Source: Cellulophaga sp. HaHa_2_95 | GTDB taxonomy: Bacteria; Bacteroidota; Bacteroidia; Flavobacteriales; Flavobacteriaceae | Assembly: GCF_019278565.1 (NCBI RefSeq) | Contig: NZ_CP058988.1 | Coordinates: forward strand, 2,418,001 to 2,482,000 | DNA: 64,000 nt | Direction: 5' to 3' | In this document: one piece after another, positions 26,401 through 35,471 of the stretch | Layout: each line of letters begins with the position of its first letter | Position numbering within the stretch: position 1 is the stretch's first letter | Translations under genes and position numbers: made by a program | The notes under the pieces: generated by a model | What the model was told of the DNA's origin: nothing | Seen by the model: the letters and a program-made list of their open reading frames with translations, nothing else | Databases searched by the model: none

Positions 26401-27216
26401 ATTTCTAACTCTTGCTCCTAGTTTAGACTTTTTTTGATCTTCTGTTAGTCCTGATTTATCTTCCCATTTCTCTTCGTTTACTTGAGATATTATTTGGTAG
26501 CTAGAACCCAAATCCTTTATGTCAGTACTAGCTGTAGAAATAAATAAATCATTATATTCTGTAGCATCATCATCAATATATTTGATGCGTACAAATTCTT
26601 CTTTTTTATGATTGTAAGCTTTTTCTTCCTTGCCATCCTCGTTGAAGTATTTAGTGACAATTTTTCCTTTGGGTATTACAATTTTAGTATTACCCACTAT
26701 TGTAGTACCATTTAAACCTTTTCTAGTTATAGGCTTACCAAAGCCTTCTTTCAATTTTACTGTTGTTTGCTTCTGACCTAAAAACTCTGGAAAATCTAGT
26801 TTGTCATTATCTATATGATTGATTGGTTTAAGATGATTATATAGACTATAAAAAGTTACAAGTTTTTTTTCGCCATTACCTGTTTGCTCTTCTGTTTCTT
26901 CTTCAGGGCGCTCAATAGTTAACTCAAGATCATGTTGAATTAAAATAAAACTATTTGAATATTTATATCCTTTGACAGTTATAGCTTCGTTATCTCCTTC
27001 TTCTGCCGTTCTACTTTTTGTTTTAGTTAGCTCCTCATATTCTTCATTAAGTCTGTAAGCAATAATTTTTCCATCAGCAATAGCGTGTATTTTATTGTTT
27101 TTCCCTTCTAGGTGCACCCCACCATGCCATGTGTTATATGCACTCATTAAGTACTTGCCATACGTATTCTCAAATCTTAATTGTTCCTTTTTATCATCTG
27201 GATAGCTTGTATTCAT
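23416..27216 (-). CDS. Multidomain peptidoglycan-degrading T6SS-linked effector
   Basis: 1266 residues. In order: an M23/LytM-like region (~25-140; WHGGVHLEG… IHAIADGKIIAYR and YSLYNHLKP), where the usual HxxxD Asp is not evident, so it may be structural; SH3b-like segments (~265-330 and ~395-450); a long middle part of unknown fold; a Pro/Glu-rich linker (~840-890); a lambda-endolysin-R-like muramidase/transglycosylase domain (~920-1105; QFEGI with probable catalytic Glu ~936, LFGGKQFSDMSKHP, SSAAGSYQIM, DFSPKSQDEY); and a C-terminal NlpC/CHAP amidase (Cys ~1162 in KCAKYVRWAL, His ~1229 in PHGHIAMW). No signal peptide, as expected for VgrG/PAAR delivery. It starts 9 bases after the PAAR stop and overlaps its immunity gene. 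Confidence 0.85.
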   Translation of the reverse strand: MNTSYPDDKKEQLRFENTYGKYLMSAYNTWHGGVHLEGKNNKIHAIADGKIIAYRLNEEYEELTKTKSRTAEEGDNEAITVKGYKYSNSFILIQHDLELTIERPEEETEEQTGNGEKKLVTFYSLYNHLKPINHIDNDKLDFPEFLGQKQTTVKLKEGFGKPITRKGLNGTTIVGNTKIVIPKGKIVTKYFNEDGKEEKAYNHKKEEFVRIKYIDDDATEYNDLFISTASTDIKDLGSSYQIISQVNEEKWEDKSGLTEDQKKSKLGARVRNATSGGTITAIIPFGETVNIEEIIKVKNGIWYRIENYSGYSHKTNFETKNCLDESKFTKNEIVACNIPIKANTHIGYAGLLESDSSVGYNACQLDVFMTEGVEDFIKNKFEVDGNDKLFEAGINDKHFYKLSAGTKLLKSIKTTVDLQQNLPVKILEIRGSFAKIKVVDKIVRTVVVEGNIYTSDYDKGIYKGYNSTRGYHILNFFCVNQKFDGLLVENESVLVYDIKPKTGDLTRELKFVPKEAGKEFWVHVKDICPVKKVEKHTVVMKVPITVSNSDTIMDYFSSDKLFKEVTTELERHIVTVAKGDKTKLTKQICEAYLVIPKNKNDVDEELCHDSIIDLRKFKNRNIKDYIQVECIHLVGEKPFTQKGWIKKPTDLAKNAFSAYNWDKFGFKTFDAGNEYIYDIKGLHNFIRTDSLFISKLWSKLDVTKNKNKDLIDIGELKLAYATLETQEAIAKMVCKHTLEWAYTPKQISDEVSKIYDYYISLEDPSVEGELKDLKKQKLQGLEEQVEKMMFWEELKTKVYTPPEPEPEIKERPEQVALELKALGIIDYPYKLTTANDPILNVAPVDPVENDIHAPTPDPVETVEPIETPVEEQVKAPERLMPDTNHVYHFHPIAFVNHMKLIYGMGGADNNSEAKIRAFLRVIKQFEGIPGENGYTTLFGGKQFSDMSKHPEDPQEWYTKADGTKIYSSAAGSYQIMQFLWWEYNGWVVKKKDGKYYKTGDRNENKNYAKTYEIKDFSPKSQDEYCIAILLHQSKSAKLLEYLLNGFVTRAIEQCAAYTWASFTPGRFPKQGPAKGLTDPKKIKDAIHDARVKQWEAYNKYLTEELAGQSDLHLEPGFLKKFGIKEPKTQELIENKKKGLDLNKAIERLNKRAGANDTSVWKCAKYVRWALEAGGMKTWGVAKIDQRPNSAKDYGPFLLHKGFKEVPDGNYQIGDISVIQNLSAKKPHGHIAMWNGENWVSDFVQSTLYPGDAYRKAEPNYKIYRWE

Positions 27217-27225
27217 AACAACTAA

Positions 27226-27687
27226 TTATAAGCTTATACTAAAATTACCTAATACACCGTGTTTCTTTGCCTCTTCTTTTAACTTCTCTTGATTAGTTAT
27301 GGCCCCTTGATTAGCCTCTAATTGTCTGTTTGCCAATGTTATTTGAGGAAAAGGTATTTTGTTGAGTTCTAAAGTAGTGGATGGTGTAAGAGTTGCACTC
27401 CCAATAATTACGTTAGGTTCACCCACAGTAATTACGCCACCATGAGCTGTCATATCTCCTTGGCAAGCTACAGGTACGCCATTGAAAAATACGTTAGGTG
27501 CACCTTGCGCGATCATATCGGGAGGTCCAACACAAGTACATATATCTCCAATTAATGCTGCTGGTTTATTATTTACGAGGATGTTAATTGCTCCCGGTCC
27601 TATGACCGGTCCACCTACATGAGGTTTGGGTCCATCGCTCATGGGGCAAACATGCATACTTCCTTGTGTTGCTATTGGTCCTGGCAT
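27226..27687 (-). CDS. PAAR-domain spike-tip protein
   Basis: 153 residues. The PAAR repeats cover residues ~1-100 (GSMHVCPMSDGPKPHVGGPV, GDICTCVGPPD, ACQGDMTAHGG), with Cys/His residues that bind the zinc at the tip. A short C-terminal extension (~105-153) of unknown role may bind the effector. It lies between vgrG (12-base gap) and the effector gene, so it should cap the VgrG spike and carry the downstream effector. Confidence 0.93.
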   Translation of the reverse strand: MPGPIATQGSMHVCPMSDGPKPHVGGPVIGPGAINILVNNKPAALIGDICTCVGPPDMIAQGAPNVFFNGVPVACQGDMTAHGGVITVGEPNVIIGSATLTPSTTLELNKIPFPQITLANRQLEANQGAITNQEKLKEEAKKHGVLGNFSISL

Positions 27688-27699
27688 ACTTCTAAGTTA

Positions 27700-29535
27700 T
27701 TATACAATATCTATTTTACCACTAGCACCTTTTAATATAGTCATTTGACCTTGTACTGTGGTTTGTTGTCCTTTAATGTCCGCCGCTATTTGGCCTTCTG
27801 CACTAACATTTTGACCTATAATGCTTGCATCTGTTGTGGCCTGAATAGTTACGCTAGCATCACTACTAATAGTTGTATCGCCTTCAGCCTGTAAAATAGT
27901 AGCTCCTTGAGATTGTGAAGTGATATCTCCCTCTGCTACTGTAGCAATGTTTCCTTGAGCTTGAATATCTATATTTTCTTCAGCTATCATTTTTATATTT
28001 TTTGCTTGAAATTCTATGTTTTCAGTAGCGGTTATATATAATGATTTGGCTTGGGTATCAAACGTAATTATGCTTCCTTCATGATCATAAATATTTATTT
28101 TTTCTTCACCGTCGGTATCATTTAATTCTATAGTATGCCCACTGCGAGTACGGATTGTTTTCAAGTTATTATCCGCATCCGCCATACCACTTTTGGCACT
28201 GCTATTGAAACCAGCACTCAATACATAAGGTTTTTCAGGGTTGTTGTTTTCAAAACCTACGAGCACTTCTTCGTTTAGTTCAGGAATAAAGTAAAAGCCT
28301 TTACCGTTACCGCCATAAGGGGTATTCATTTTTATCCATGGGGTAGAGGTGCCCATTCTGCGTTGCCAACCGAACTGTACTTTTATACGGCCTAATCCAT
28401 CAGGGTCATTGTTATCTAATACAACACCACGTTGTTCTTCTGCAGAAGGAGTAGCAAATACTGCACTGTAATGTGGGTGTTCTGTGCCTTCGGGTACCCC
28501 TTCAAAATGATTCTCATAGTTACCACTATGATCAAAACGGTGTGCTACTTTGGTAATCATATAGGATCCAAAAGCATCTCTACGCGTTTTGTCAGAAAAA
28601 CTAACGCCTTCAATAGTTAAATTATCGCCCACACGCAAACCTACAATTTCTGAAGATCCGTTGGCAATAATCATATTTGCCGCTTTAGATAAGGTATCAA
28701 CTTTTGCTACATGGTCTAAACCTTGCTGTCCGCTATATTCATTTTGGTTGTGATTCCAGGAGTAATTTTCTTTCTTGGCAAATAAACCTTCTGATTCTCT
28801 TTTTACATGCCCAGCATACATATGTCCGCTTTGCGCACTGTAAGAAGTGGAAACCGATTCTAATTCGCTATCATTGATCCAATCTTTAGAGGTAAAGCCA
28901 CTATTTTGGGACTGTAGGGTAGTGGAGAGGCCAAAGGTTTGAATATCCTGACCATATACGCCGCTAAATTGTTTATCTCCTGTACGTCCTACGCAAAAGG
29001 TTCTCCCATTATCATACATCCATACGCCATAACGTGCACACATACGTTGTAAGAAAGAAAAGTCGGATTCGTTGTATTGTACGGTATAGGGCAAACGGAT
29101 GTTAGTTCCACTTCCTATCTCCATTTTAAGAAGGTCAGTGGAATGTCCATTAAAGGTATCACTCACTACTTGGCTAAAAGAAGACCCTTCTTCATAGCTA
29201 AAACATTGTACAGAACGGGAGAGTAAAATACTAGCTCCTTGCCCAGAGAGTACTATAGCACCAGAAGCACCGATGCCTTTTTGTAAGGCTACCGAAGTAA
29301 TGATTCCCACATATTCTAATTCGCCATCATTAACGCCTATAGATATTTTTTTACCTGAATAATTAATAGAATTATTCATTAGTGTACCGCCGTACCCTTC
29401 GGTAGCATTGGTTTGAAAAACCACACTAAAAGAGCTGTGGGTACCCATGGATTGTTCTATAGAAACCTTATAACCAGATTTAGGAAGAAAACGTTCTCCA
29501 TCGATAATAAGCACTGGGGTAATCATTTTAGGCAT
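27700..29535 (-). CDS. vgrG: VgrG/TssI type VI secretion spike protein
   Basis: 611 residues: a gp27-like base (~1-350, with YNESDFSFLQRMCARYGVW), a gp5-like OB fold (VVLDNNDPDGLGRIKVQFGW, WIKMNTPYGGNGKGFYFIPE) and a C-terminal beta-helix of short repeats (ENIDIQAQGNIATVAEGDIT…). No effector domain is fused. It is the first gene of the vgrG-PAAR-effector-immunity unit. No sheath, baseplate or Hcp genes are in the window, so the apparatus (in Bacteroidota usually subtype iii) is encoded elsewhere. Confidence 0.93.
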   Translation of the reverse strand: MPKMITPVLIIDGERFLPKSGYKVSIEQSMGTHSSFSVVFQTNATEGYGGTLMNNSINYSGKKISIGVNDGELEYVGIITSVALQKGIGASGAIVLSGQGASILLSRSVQCFSYEEGSSFSQVVSDTFNGHSTDLLKMEIGSGTNIRLPYTVQYNESDFSFLQRMCARYGVWMYDNGRTFCVGRTGDKQFSGVYGQDIQTFGLSTTLQSQNSGFTSKDWINDSELESVSTSYSAQSGHMYAGHVKRESEGLFAKKENYSWNHNQNEYSGQQGLDHVAKVDTLSKAANMIIANGSSEIVGLRVGDNLTIEGVSFSDKTRRDAFGSYMITKVAHRFDHSGNYENHFEGVPEGTEHPHYSAVFATPSAEEQRGVVLDNNDPDGLGRIKVQFGWQRRMGTSTPWIKMNTPYGGNGKGFYFIPELNEEVLVGFENNNPEKPYVLSAGFNSSAKSGMADADNNLKTIRTRSGHTIELNDTDGEEKINIYDHEGSIITFDTQAKSLYITATENIEFQAKNIKMIAEENIDIQAQGNIATVAEGDITSQSQGATILQAEGDTTISSDASVTIQATTDASIIGQNVSAEGQIAADIKGQQTTVQGQMTILKGASGKIDIV

Positions 29536-29751
29536 GGCGGTAGTTATTTAAAGGAGGTTAAAATAGACACAATCCCTGAGGTGAACAAAAAATACCGCTG
29601 TATTTCGATGAATTACCGTATTGATTGTAGACTATCATCTATAATTTTTAATCCTAAAATATAGGTGTAACCCGTAAATACCAAGAAAATAAGAGTGTTT
29701 AAGGTACTTTTCTTAGCAAGGAGAGATGGGCAATTAGAAAAGCATAGAAAC

Positions 29752-29784
29752 AAAAAAGAGGGCTTTCTAGCCCTCTTTTTTATT
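29752..29784 (-). terminator. Terminator after the DUF4494 gene
   Basis: AAAAAGAGGGC / GCCCTCTTTTT stem with a ~6-base loop, symmetrical A and T runs, directly downstream of the minus-strand gene ending at 29801. Confidence 0.85.
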
Positions 29785-29800
29785 GCATTTTTAAAGAAAT

Positions 29801-30391
29801 TTATTCTTCACCAGTTCTAGGTTCAAAATCTGTTTCTGTTTCAGAAGCTAAAACATCTGCTAACTCTAAATCATCATTAAGTTCTGCTACTTCTGGTACA
29901 GAAGCCTTTACTTCATTGAATCTCTTAATACGTTCCATATCATCTTCTTCTCCAGAGAAATAAGGGAAGACATCCATAATAGGCGATTCTGTAATCGCAG
30001 GGATTGAATATTCTCCCATAGTACCTTTCATGACCGAAACCGTATTATCGTAAGCTTCTTTTACATCATTTGCTTGTATCAATAAATACATATTGGTTTT
30101 ACGCTCTTTACCACTCTCTTCATCAAAAGCAATTAAAGAAACTTTTGATTTAAACCAACGGTCAGAATTCTCAAAAGGATGTATTTCAGAATAGTTTGCT
30201 ACTTTAATATTGGTAATTTTTATATCATCACTATCACTAAGGTAAGCAGCCATTTCTTCCGTAATTCTGCTTTCTGCTTCGGTATACGAAATAGCATCTA
30301 CCAAATAAGGTTCTGATGCTACTTTTTGCATTCCACTAGCTTCATCTAGCTTTCTATATTTTATTTTACACTCGTACCATGTTGCACTCAT
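29801..30391 (-). CDS. DUF4494-family protein
   Basis: 196 residues from the ATG at 30391 (MSATWYECK); the longer frame to 30415 needs a TTG and adds an unlikely Asn-rich head. It shows the DUF4494 pattern WYECKIKYRKLDE… YLVDAISYTEAESRI, a soluble cytoplasmic family widespread in Bacteroidota and of unknown function. Monocistronic with its own terminator. It neighbours vgrG but there is no reason to link it to secretion. Confidence 0.85.
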   Translation of the reverse strand: MSATWYECKIKYRKLDEASGMQKVASEPYLVDAISYTEAESRITEEMAAYLSDSDDIKITNIKVANYSEIHPFENSDRWFKSKVSLIAFDEESGKERKTNMYLLIQANDVKEAYDNTVSVMKGTMGEYSIPAITESPIMDVFPYFSGEEDDMERIKRFNEVKASVPEVAELNDDLELADVLASETETDFEPRTGEE

Positions 30392-30614
30392 AATGTTATT
30401 GTTTTGGGGTGGCAAATATAGGGGTTCTCTTAGGTATGATTTCCATAAATGAAAGAATAGATATTCACAATTTTAAAATTGAAAAGGTATTGTATTTATT
30501 TTGAGGACATTGAGGGCAAATTCTGAAAAGTCAAATGCTAAAGTTTTCTAAATAGATTAAACTATCTGTTATGCATACGGTCAAAGATGTATAAACCCTA
30601 AAACAATAATCATT

Positions 30615-31196
30615 ATGATAAATAATAGCAGAACATTCGCTTTGATAGGTATGGCTTTAATTGCATTTTCATTTTCTGGACATGCACAAGCACGCAGTAC
30701 AAAATCAAAATCTAAAACTGTAGTGGTAAAAACTAGCACACGTTCTCGTGTGGTACCACGTAAGACTGTAGTATATAAGACGCCTAAAAAGAAGGTTACC
30801 ACCTATAGATCAGTACCTACGAATGCTAAGGAAATAAAGCATAACAATCAAAACTATTACTACACTAACAATAAATATTATAGAAATTATAATGGCCGCT
30901 ATATCGCTGTAGCTCCAAGAGCAGGAGTGCGCGTGACTAATTTGCCTACAGGCTTTCGTCGTGTGAAATTCGGAACTAGAAATTACTATAATTATGATGG
31001 TGTTTTCTATATTCAAATTCAAAATGAATATGAAGTAGTGGCTCCAGAAGTAGGAACAATAGTTTATGAATTACCTGACGGTGCAGAAAGGGTAGAAATA
31101 GATGGAAGTATTCTTTATGAATATAATGATGTGTTGTATGAGAAAATACAATATGATGGAACTAGAGCTTATGAAGTGGTAGGAATGATAGAATAG
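30615..31196 (+). CDS. Secreted DUF6515-like protein
   Basis: 193 residues: signal peptide (ALIAFSFSGHAQA), a basic Ser/Lys/Thr/Val-rich linker (~25-65) and Tyr/Asn-rich repeats with the pattern YYYTNNKYYRNYNGRYIAVA, VRVTNLPTGFRRV, NYYNYDGVFYI. This resembles the DUF6515 family of periplasmic or surface proteins in Bacteroidota. No function known. A terminator follows. Confidence 0.7.
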   Translation: MINNSRTFALIGMALIAFSFSGHAQARSTKSKSKTVVVKTSTRSRVVPRKTVVYKTPKKKVTTYRSVPTNAKEIKHNNQNYYYTNNKYYRNYNGRYIAVAPRAGVRVTNLPTGFRRVKFGTRNYYNYDGVFYIQIQNEYEVVAPEVGTIVYELPDGAERVEIDGSILYEYNDVLYEKIQYDGTRAYEVVGMIE

Positions 31197-31218
31197 GTCC
31201 TATTCTGATATTTTAGAT

Positions 31219-31250
31219 AAAAAGGGAGCATGGATAATGCTCCCTTTTTT
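31219..31250 (+). terminator. Rho-independent terminator
   Basis: GGGAGCA-TGGATAA-TGCTCCC stem-loop followed by TTTTTT and preceded by an A run. It ends the 30615-31196 transcript. Confidence 0.88.
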
Positions 31251-31255
31251 GGTAT

Positions 31256-31293
31256 TTAGTAAAGACTTACTAAATAATTTCCTATATTAGTAA
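31256..31293. promoter_or_regulatory. Palindromic operator upstream of TetR gene
   Basis: TTAGTAA (31256-31262) and its exact inverse TTACTAA (31267-31273), 4 bases apart, with a third half-site TTAGTAA at 31287-31293. It lies 24-61 bases before the TetR-family start at 31317, consistent with autorepression. Confidence 0.7.
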
Positions 31294-31316
31294 GCTTGTA
31301 TTTTTTTAAGCAGCCT

Positions 31317-31949
31317 ATGAAAGAAGAAATCAAAAAAGAGGCGGTAAAATTATTTAACACCCTTGGGATGTCTAATGTTTCTATGAAGCAAATAGCAGAT
31401 AGCCTTTCTATTAGTGCAGGAAACCTTCAATATCATTATAAAACCAAGGCAGTTTTGTTGGCAAATATCTATGATGATATGTTTGAAGAAACAAAGAATA
31501 ATATCCTTCCGGAAAATGCCTACATTACGTTATTTCATTTTGAAGAAATGATGCGAAATTTTGATCGTCTCCAAGAGCATTATAATTTCTTCTTTAATGA
31601 TATTGTAAACATCAATAAAACATATCCTGAAATTGCAGAACACTATAAAGTGACGAATTTAAACCGATTTGAGGAAGGAAGAAAATTAATAGATTATTAT
31701 ATAGAAACAGGAAGAATGCTTCCAGAGTCTGAAACAATAGATTATGATAAAACAATGCATTTAATTTGGATGTCTAGCACCTTCTGGCAGTCACAAAAAT
31801 TAGTCATTACTTCAACCACTTATGAGACTAATAAATGTGCGTCTATAGAAATGCTTTGGACCTTACTTTTACCGTACCTCACAGAAAAAGGTTTGGAAGA
31901 GTATTACCAAGTTAGAAAATTTGTAGCATTACCTAAAACCAACGAATAA
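31317..31949 (+). CDS. TetR/AcrR-family transcriptional regulator
   Basis: 210 residues from the ATG at 31317 (the TTG at 31296 would add seven residues that do not belong to the fold). The N-terminal helix-turn-helix is clear (SMKQIADSLSISAGNLQYHYKTKAVLL); the C-terminal ~150 residues form the ligand and dimer domain, of the type with aromatic-rich helices common in Bacteroidota. The next gene, 4 bases downstream, is probably cotranscribed. Ligand unknown. Confidence 0.9.
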   Translation: MKEEIKKEAVKLFNTLGMSNVSMKQIADSLSISAGNLQYHYKTKAVLLANIYDDMFEETKNNILPENAYITLFHFEEMMRNFDRLQEHYNFFFNDIVNINKTYPEIAEHYKVTNLNRFEEGRKLIDYYIETGRMLPESETIDYDKTMHLIWMSSTFWQSQKLVITSTTYETNKCASIEMLWTLLLPYLTEKGLEEYYQVRKFVALPKTNE

Positions 31950-31962
31950 AGAGATGCCCCCT

Positions 31963-32444
31963 ATGAGAAAAATAGATGCTTTATTGTCTGAGTATGGAGA
32001 GAGCCACCAGACAAAACTTAATATTACAATTCATTACATTTGTGTCCCTGCTATTTTTTTTAGTTTGATAGGCTTATTAGCAAGCATTCCAGTTTCAGAG
32101 ACTGTAATTTTAGCATTCCCTGAATTTTTACAATCGTATGTGCATTTTGGTACTTTGGTGATTTTACTAGGTTTGGTTTATTATTTAAGCCTTTCTAAAA
32201 CCCTTTTTGTAGGCATGCTATTGTTTTCTATTCTTGTTTTATTAGGCATAGATGTTATAAAAGTAAGTACTAGCTTGGCTTTATGGATACCTATGTTGGT
32301 TATATTTGTAGTCGCTTGGATAGCACAGTTTATAGGCCATAACCATGAAGGGAAGAAACCTTCCTTTTTAAAAGATTTACAATTTTTAATGATAGGTCCT
32401 GCTTGGACAATGAGTCATTTGTTTGAGGGATTGAAAATTAAATA

Positions 32445-32448
<4 letters not shown>
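31963..32448 (+). CDS. Mpo1-like (DUF962) membrane protein
   Basis: About 161 residues starting MRKIDALLSEYGESHQ (an ATG three codons earlier, at 31954, is possible). Four hydrophobic helices and the family residues HQTKLNITIHYICVP (His-rich first block) and QFIGHNHEGKKP (second block) match the DUF962/Mpo1 family. Yeast Mpo1 is an Fe2+-dependent dioxygenase in 2-hydroxy fatty acid alpha-oxidation; whether this protein has that activity is unknown. It follows the TetR gene, which may control it. Confidence 0.82.
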
Positions 32449-33775
<1,327 letters not shown>

Positions 33776-33948
33776 CTATAAACAACAATAGATTATGTTA
33801 AGCTTATGAAATTTTGAAGTACTGTTAATATTTATAAAGATGTATTGGACGGGTTTACTGATTAATAGAAGCCTTTCACTGAAAAGCTTTAAAAGCTAAG
33901 CAATAAAGTGGCAAATTAGCCTACTGTTTAACACAATAACTCAATAGT

Positions 33949-35400
33949 ATGAAAAAATTAAGCACCTTATTTATTTTACTAGTTTGTTTCTCCTTATTTA
34001 ATGCATGTTCAGAAGATGATATAACGACCACCACAGAAGAAACGGTAGATACAACCGATACTTCTAGTGATGATGCTTATGTAGAAACGTACTCAGATAC
34101 AGATTTTGATACGGTAGATTGGACGGATGCTACGCATAGTAAATCTGCAGATCCTGATATGGAAGAAATTTTTGAAGATGAAGCGGTTAAACGTTTAGAT
34201 ATTGTTATTACTGCCGAACGTTGGCAGGCGATGTTAGATGATATGACATCTTTGTATGGCGATTTCGGGACGAGCACTTCTGGTGGTGGGCCCGGTGGTG
34301 GGGGATTGGTAGAGACCGATGAAGACCCCATTTTTGTTCCAGCAGAAGTATTTTATGAGGACAAAGAATGGTATAAAGTAGGGGTTCGTTTTAAAGGAAA
34401 TTCTAGCTTACAGTCTACCTGGTCTAGTGGTAATTTAAAACTTTCTTTTAAGCTAGATTTTGATGAATTTGAAGATGAATATCCGCAGATAGATAATCAA
34501 CGTTTTTATGGTTTTAAAAAACTAAGTCTTAAAAATAATTACAATGATAAATCGATGCTTCGCGAGAAAGTAGCTACAGATATTTTTAGAGACTTTGGCG
34601 TGGCCAGTTCTCATGCTGGTTTTTACACGGTGTATGTAGATCATGGAGACGGACCTGTTTATTTTGGGGTTTATACCTTAGTAGAAGAGGTAGATGATAC
34701 GGTAATAGATACACAGTTTTCAGATAATGATGGTAATTTATATAAGCCAGATGGCGATGGTGCTTCATTTACGGAAGGAAGCTTTTCTGAAAGTGTCTTT
34801 GTAAAGAAAACAAATGAAGATGAGGCCGATTATTCAGATATAGAAAGTGTTTTTGCGGTTTTGCATGCAGAGACGAGAACTACAGATCCTGCAGCCTGGC
34901 GAGAAAGTTTAGAACGTATATTTGATACGCATACGTTTTTGAAGTATTTGGCAGTAAATACGGTGATTCAAAACTGGGATACGTATGGTAGGATGACGCA
35001 CAATTACTTTTTGTATAATAATCCAGATACCGCCGTATTATCATGGATTCCTTGGGATAATAATGAAGCCTTACAAACAGGGAATATGCAAGGCTCTTTG
35101 GCTTTAGATTTTTCTGATTTAAATGCTACAGAATGGCCGCTTATAGGGTATCTGTATCAAGATGAAGTGTATCAAGAGCAGTATGATGGGTATGTCCAAG
35201 ATGTGGTGAATACCGTATTTAATGCTTCATTAATGCAGCCTAAATATGCCACATATGCTACCTTGATCGCACCGTATGCTACGGCAGAAGTTTCAGGCTA
35301 TACCTTCTTAAATTCAAGCTCCGATTTTCAAGCAGCCATTAGCGAACTTAATGTGCATGTAGAAGCGCGTGTTAGTGCCGTTTCTAGTTACTTGGAATAA
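33949..35400 (+). CDS. CotH-kinase-family lipoprotein
   Basis: 483 residues with a lipoprotein signal (CFSLFNAC) and an Asp/Glu/Thr-rich linker (~25-60). The CotH fold follows: LDIVITAERWQAMLDDM, VGVRFKGNSSLQSTW, FYGFKKLSLKNNYNDKSMLREKVA, FGVYTLVEEVDD, and a late active-site region with NYFLYNNPDTAVLSWIPWDNNEA. CotH of Bacillus is an atypical protein kinase; the secreted or surface forms in Bacteroidota have unknown targets. Monocistronic, with a terminator. Confidence 0.88.
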   Translation: MKKLSTLFILLVCFSLFNACSEDDITTTTEETVDTTDTSSDDAYVETYSDTDFDTVDWTDATHSKSADPDMEEIFEDEAVKRLDIVITAERWQAMLDDMTSLYGDFGTSTSGGGPGGGGLVETDEDPIFVPAEVFYEDKEWYKVGVRFKGNSSLQSTWSSGNLKLSFKLDFDEFEDEYPQIDNQRFYGFKKLSLKNNYNDKSMLREKVATDIFRDFGVASSHAGFYTVYVDHGDGPVYFGVYTLVEEVDDTVIDTQFSDNDGNLYKPDGDGASFTEGSFSESVFVKKTNEDEADYSDIESVFAVLHAETRTTDPAAWRESLERIFDTHTFLKYLAVNTVIQNWDTYGRMTHNYFLYNNPDTAVLSWIPWDNNEALQTGNMQGSLALDFSDLNATEWPLIGYLYQDEVYQEQYDGYVQDVVNTVFNASLMQPKYATYATLIAPYATAEVSGYTFLNSSSDFQAAISELNVHVEARVSAVSSYLE

Positions 35401-35418
35401 CGCTTAATTTTCAGAATT

Positions 35419-35455
35419 AAAAAGCCTGCTTTCTTTTTAAAAGGCAGGCTTTAAT
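35419..35455. terminator. Bidirectional terminator between CotH-like and serine hydrolase genes
   Basis: AAAGCCTGC / GCAGGCTTT stem with an AT-rich loop between convergent genes. Confidence 0.8.
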
Positions 35456-35471
35456 AGTTGCAGGTGTTAGG

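Noticed and set aside
27226..29535. Contractile injection system other than T6SS (eCIS-type spike)
   Set aside because: VgrG has the T6SS gp27/gp5 layout with a beta-helix and is paired with PAAR, effector and immunity genes; no eCIS tube, sheath or AAA genes are near.
29801..30391. DUF4494 protein as part of the secretion locus
   Set aside because: It has its own terminator, is separated from vgrG by about 270 bases, and its family is widespread in Bacteroidota without secretion genes.
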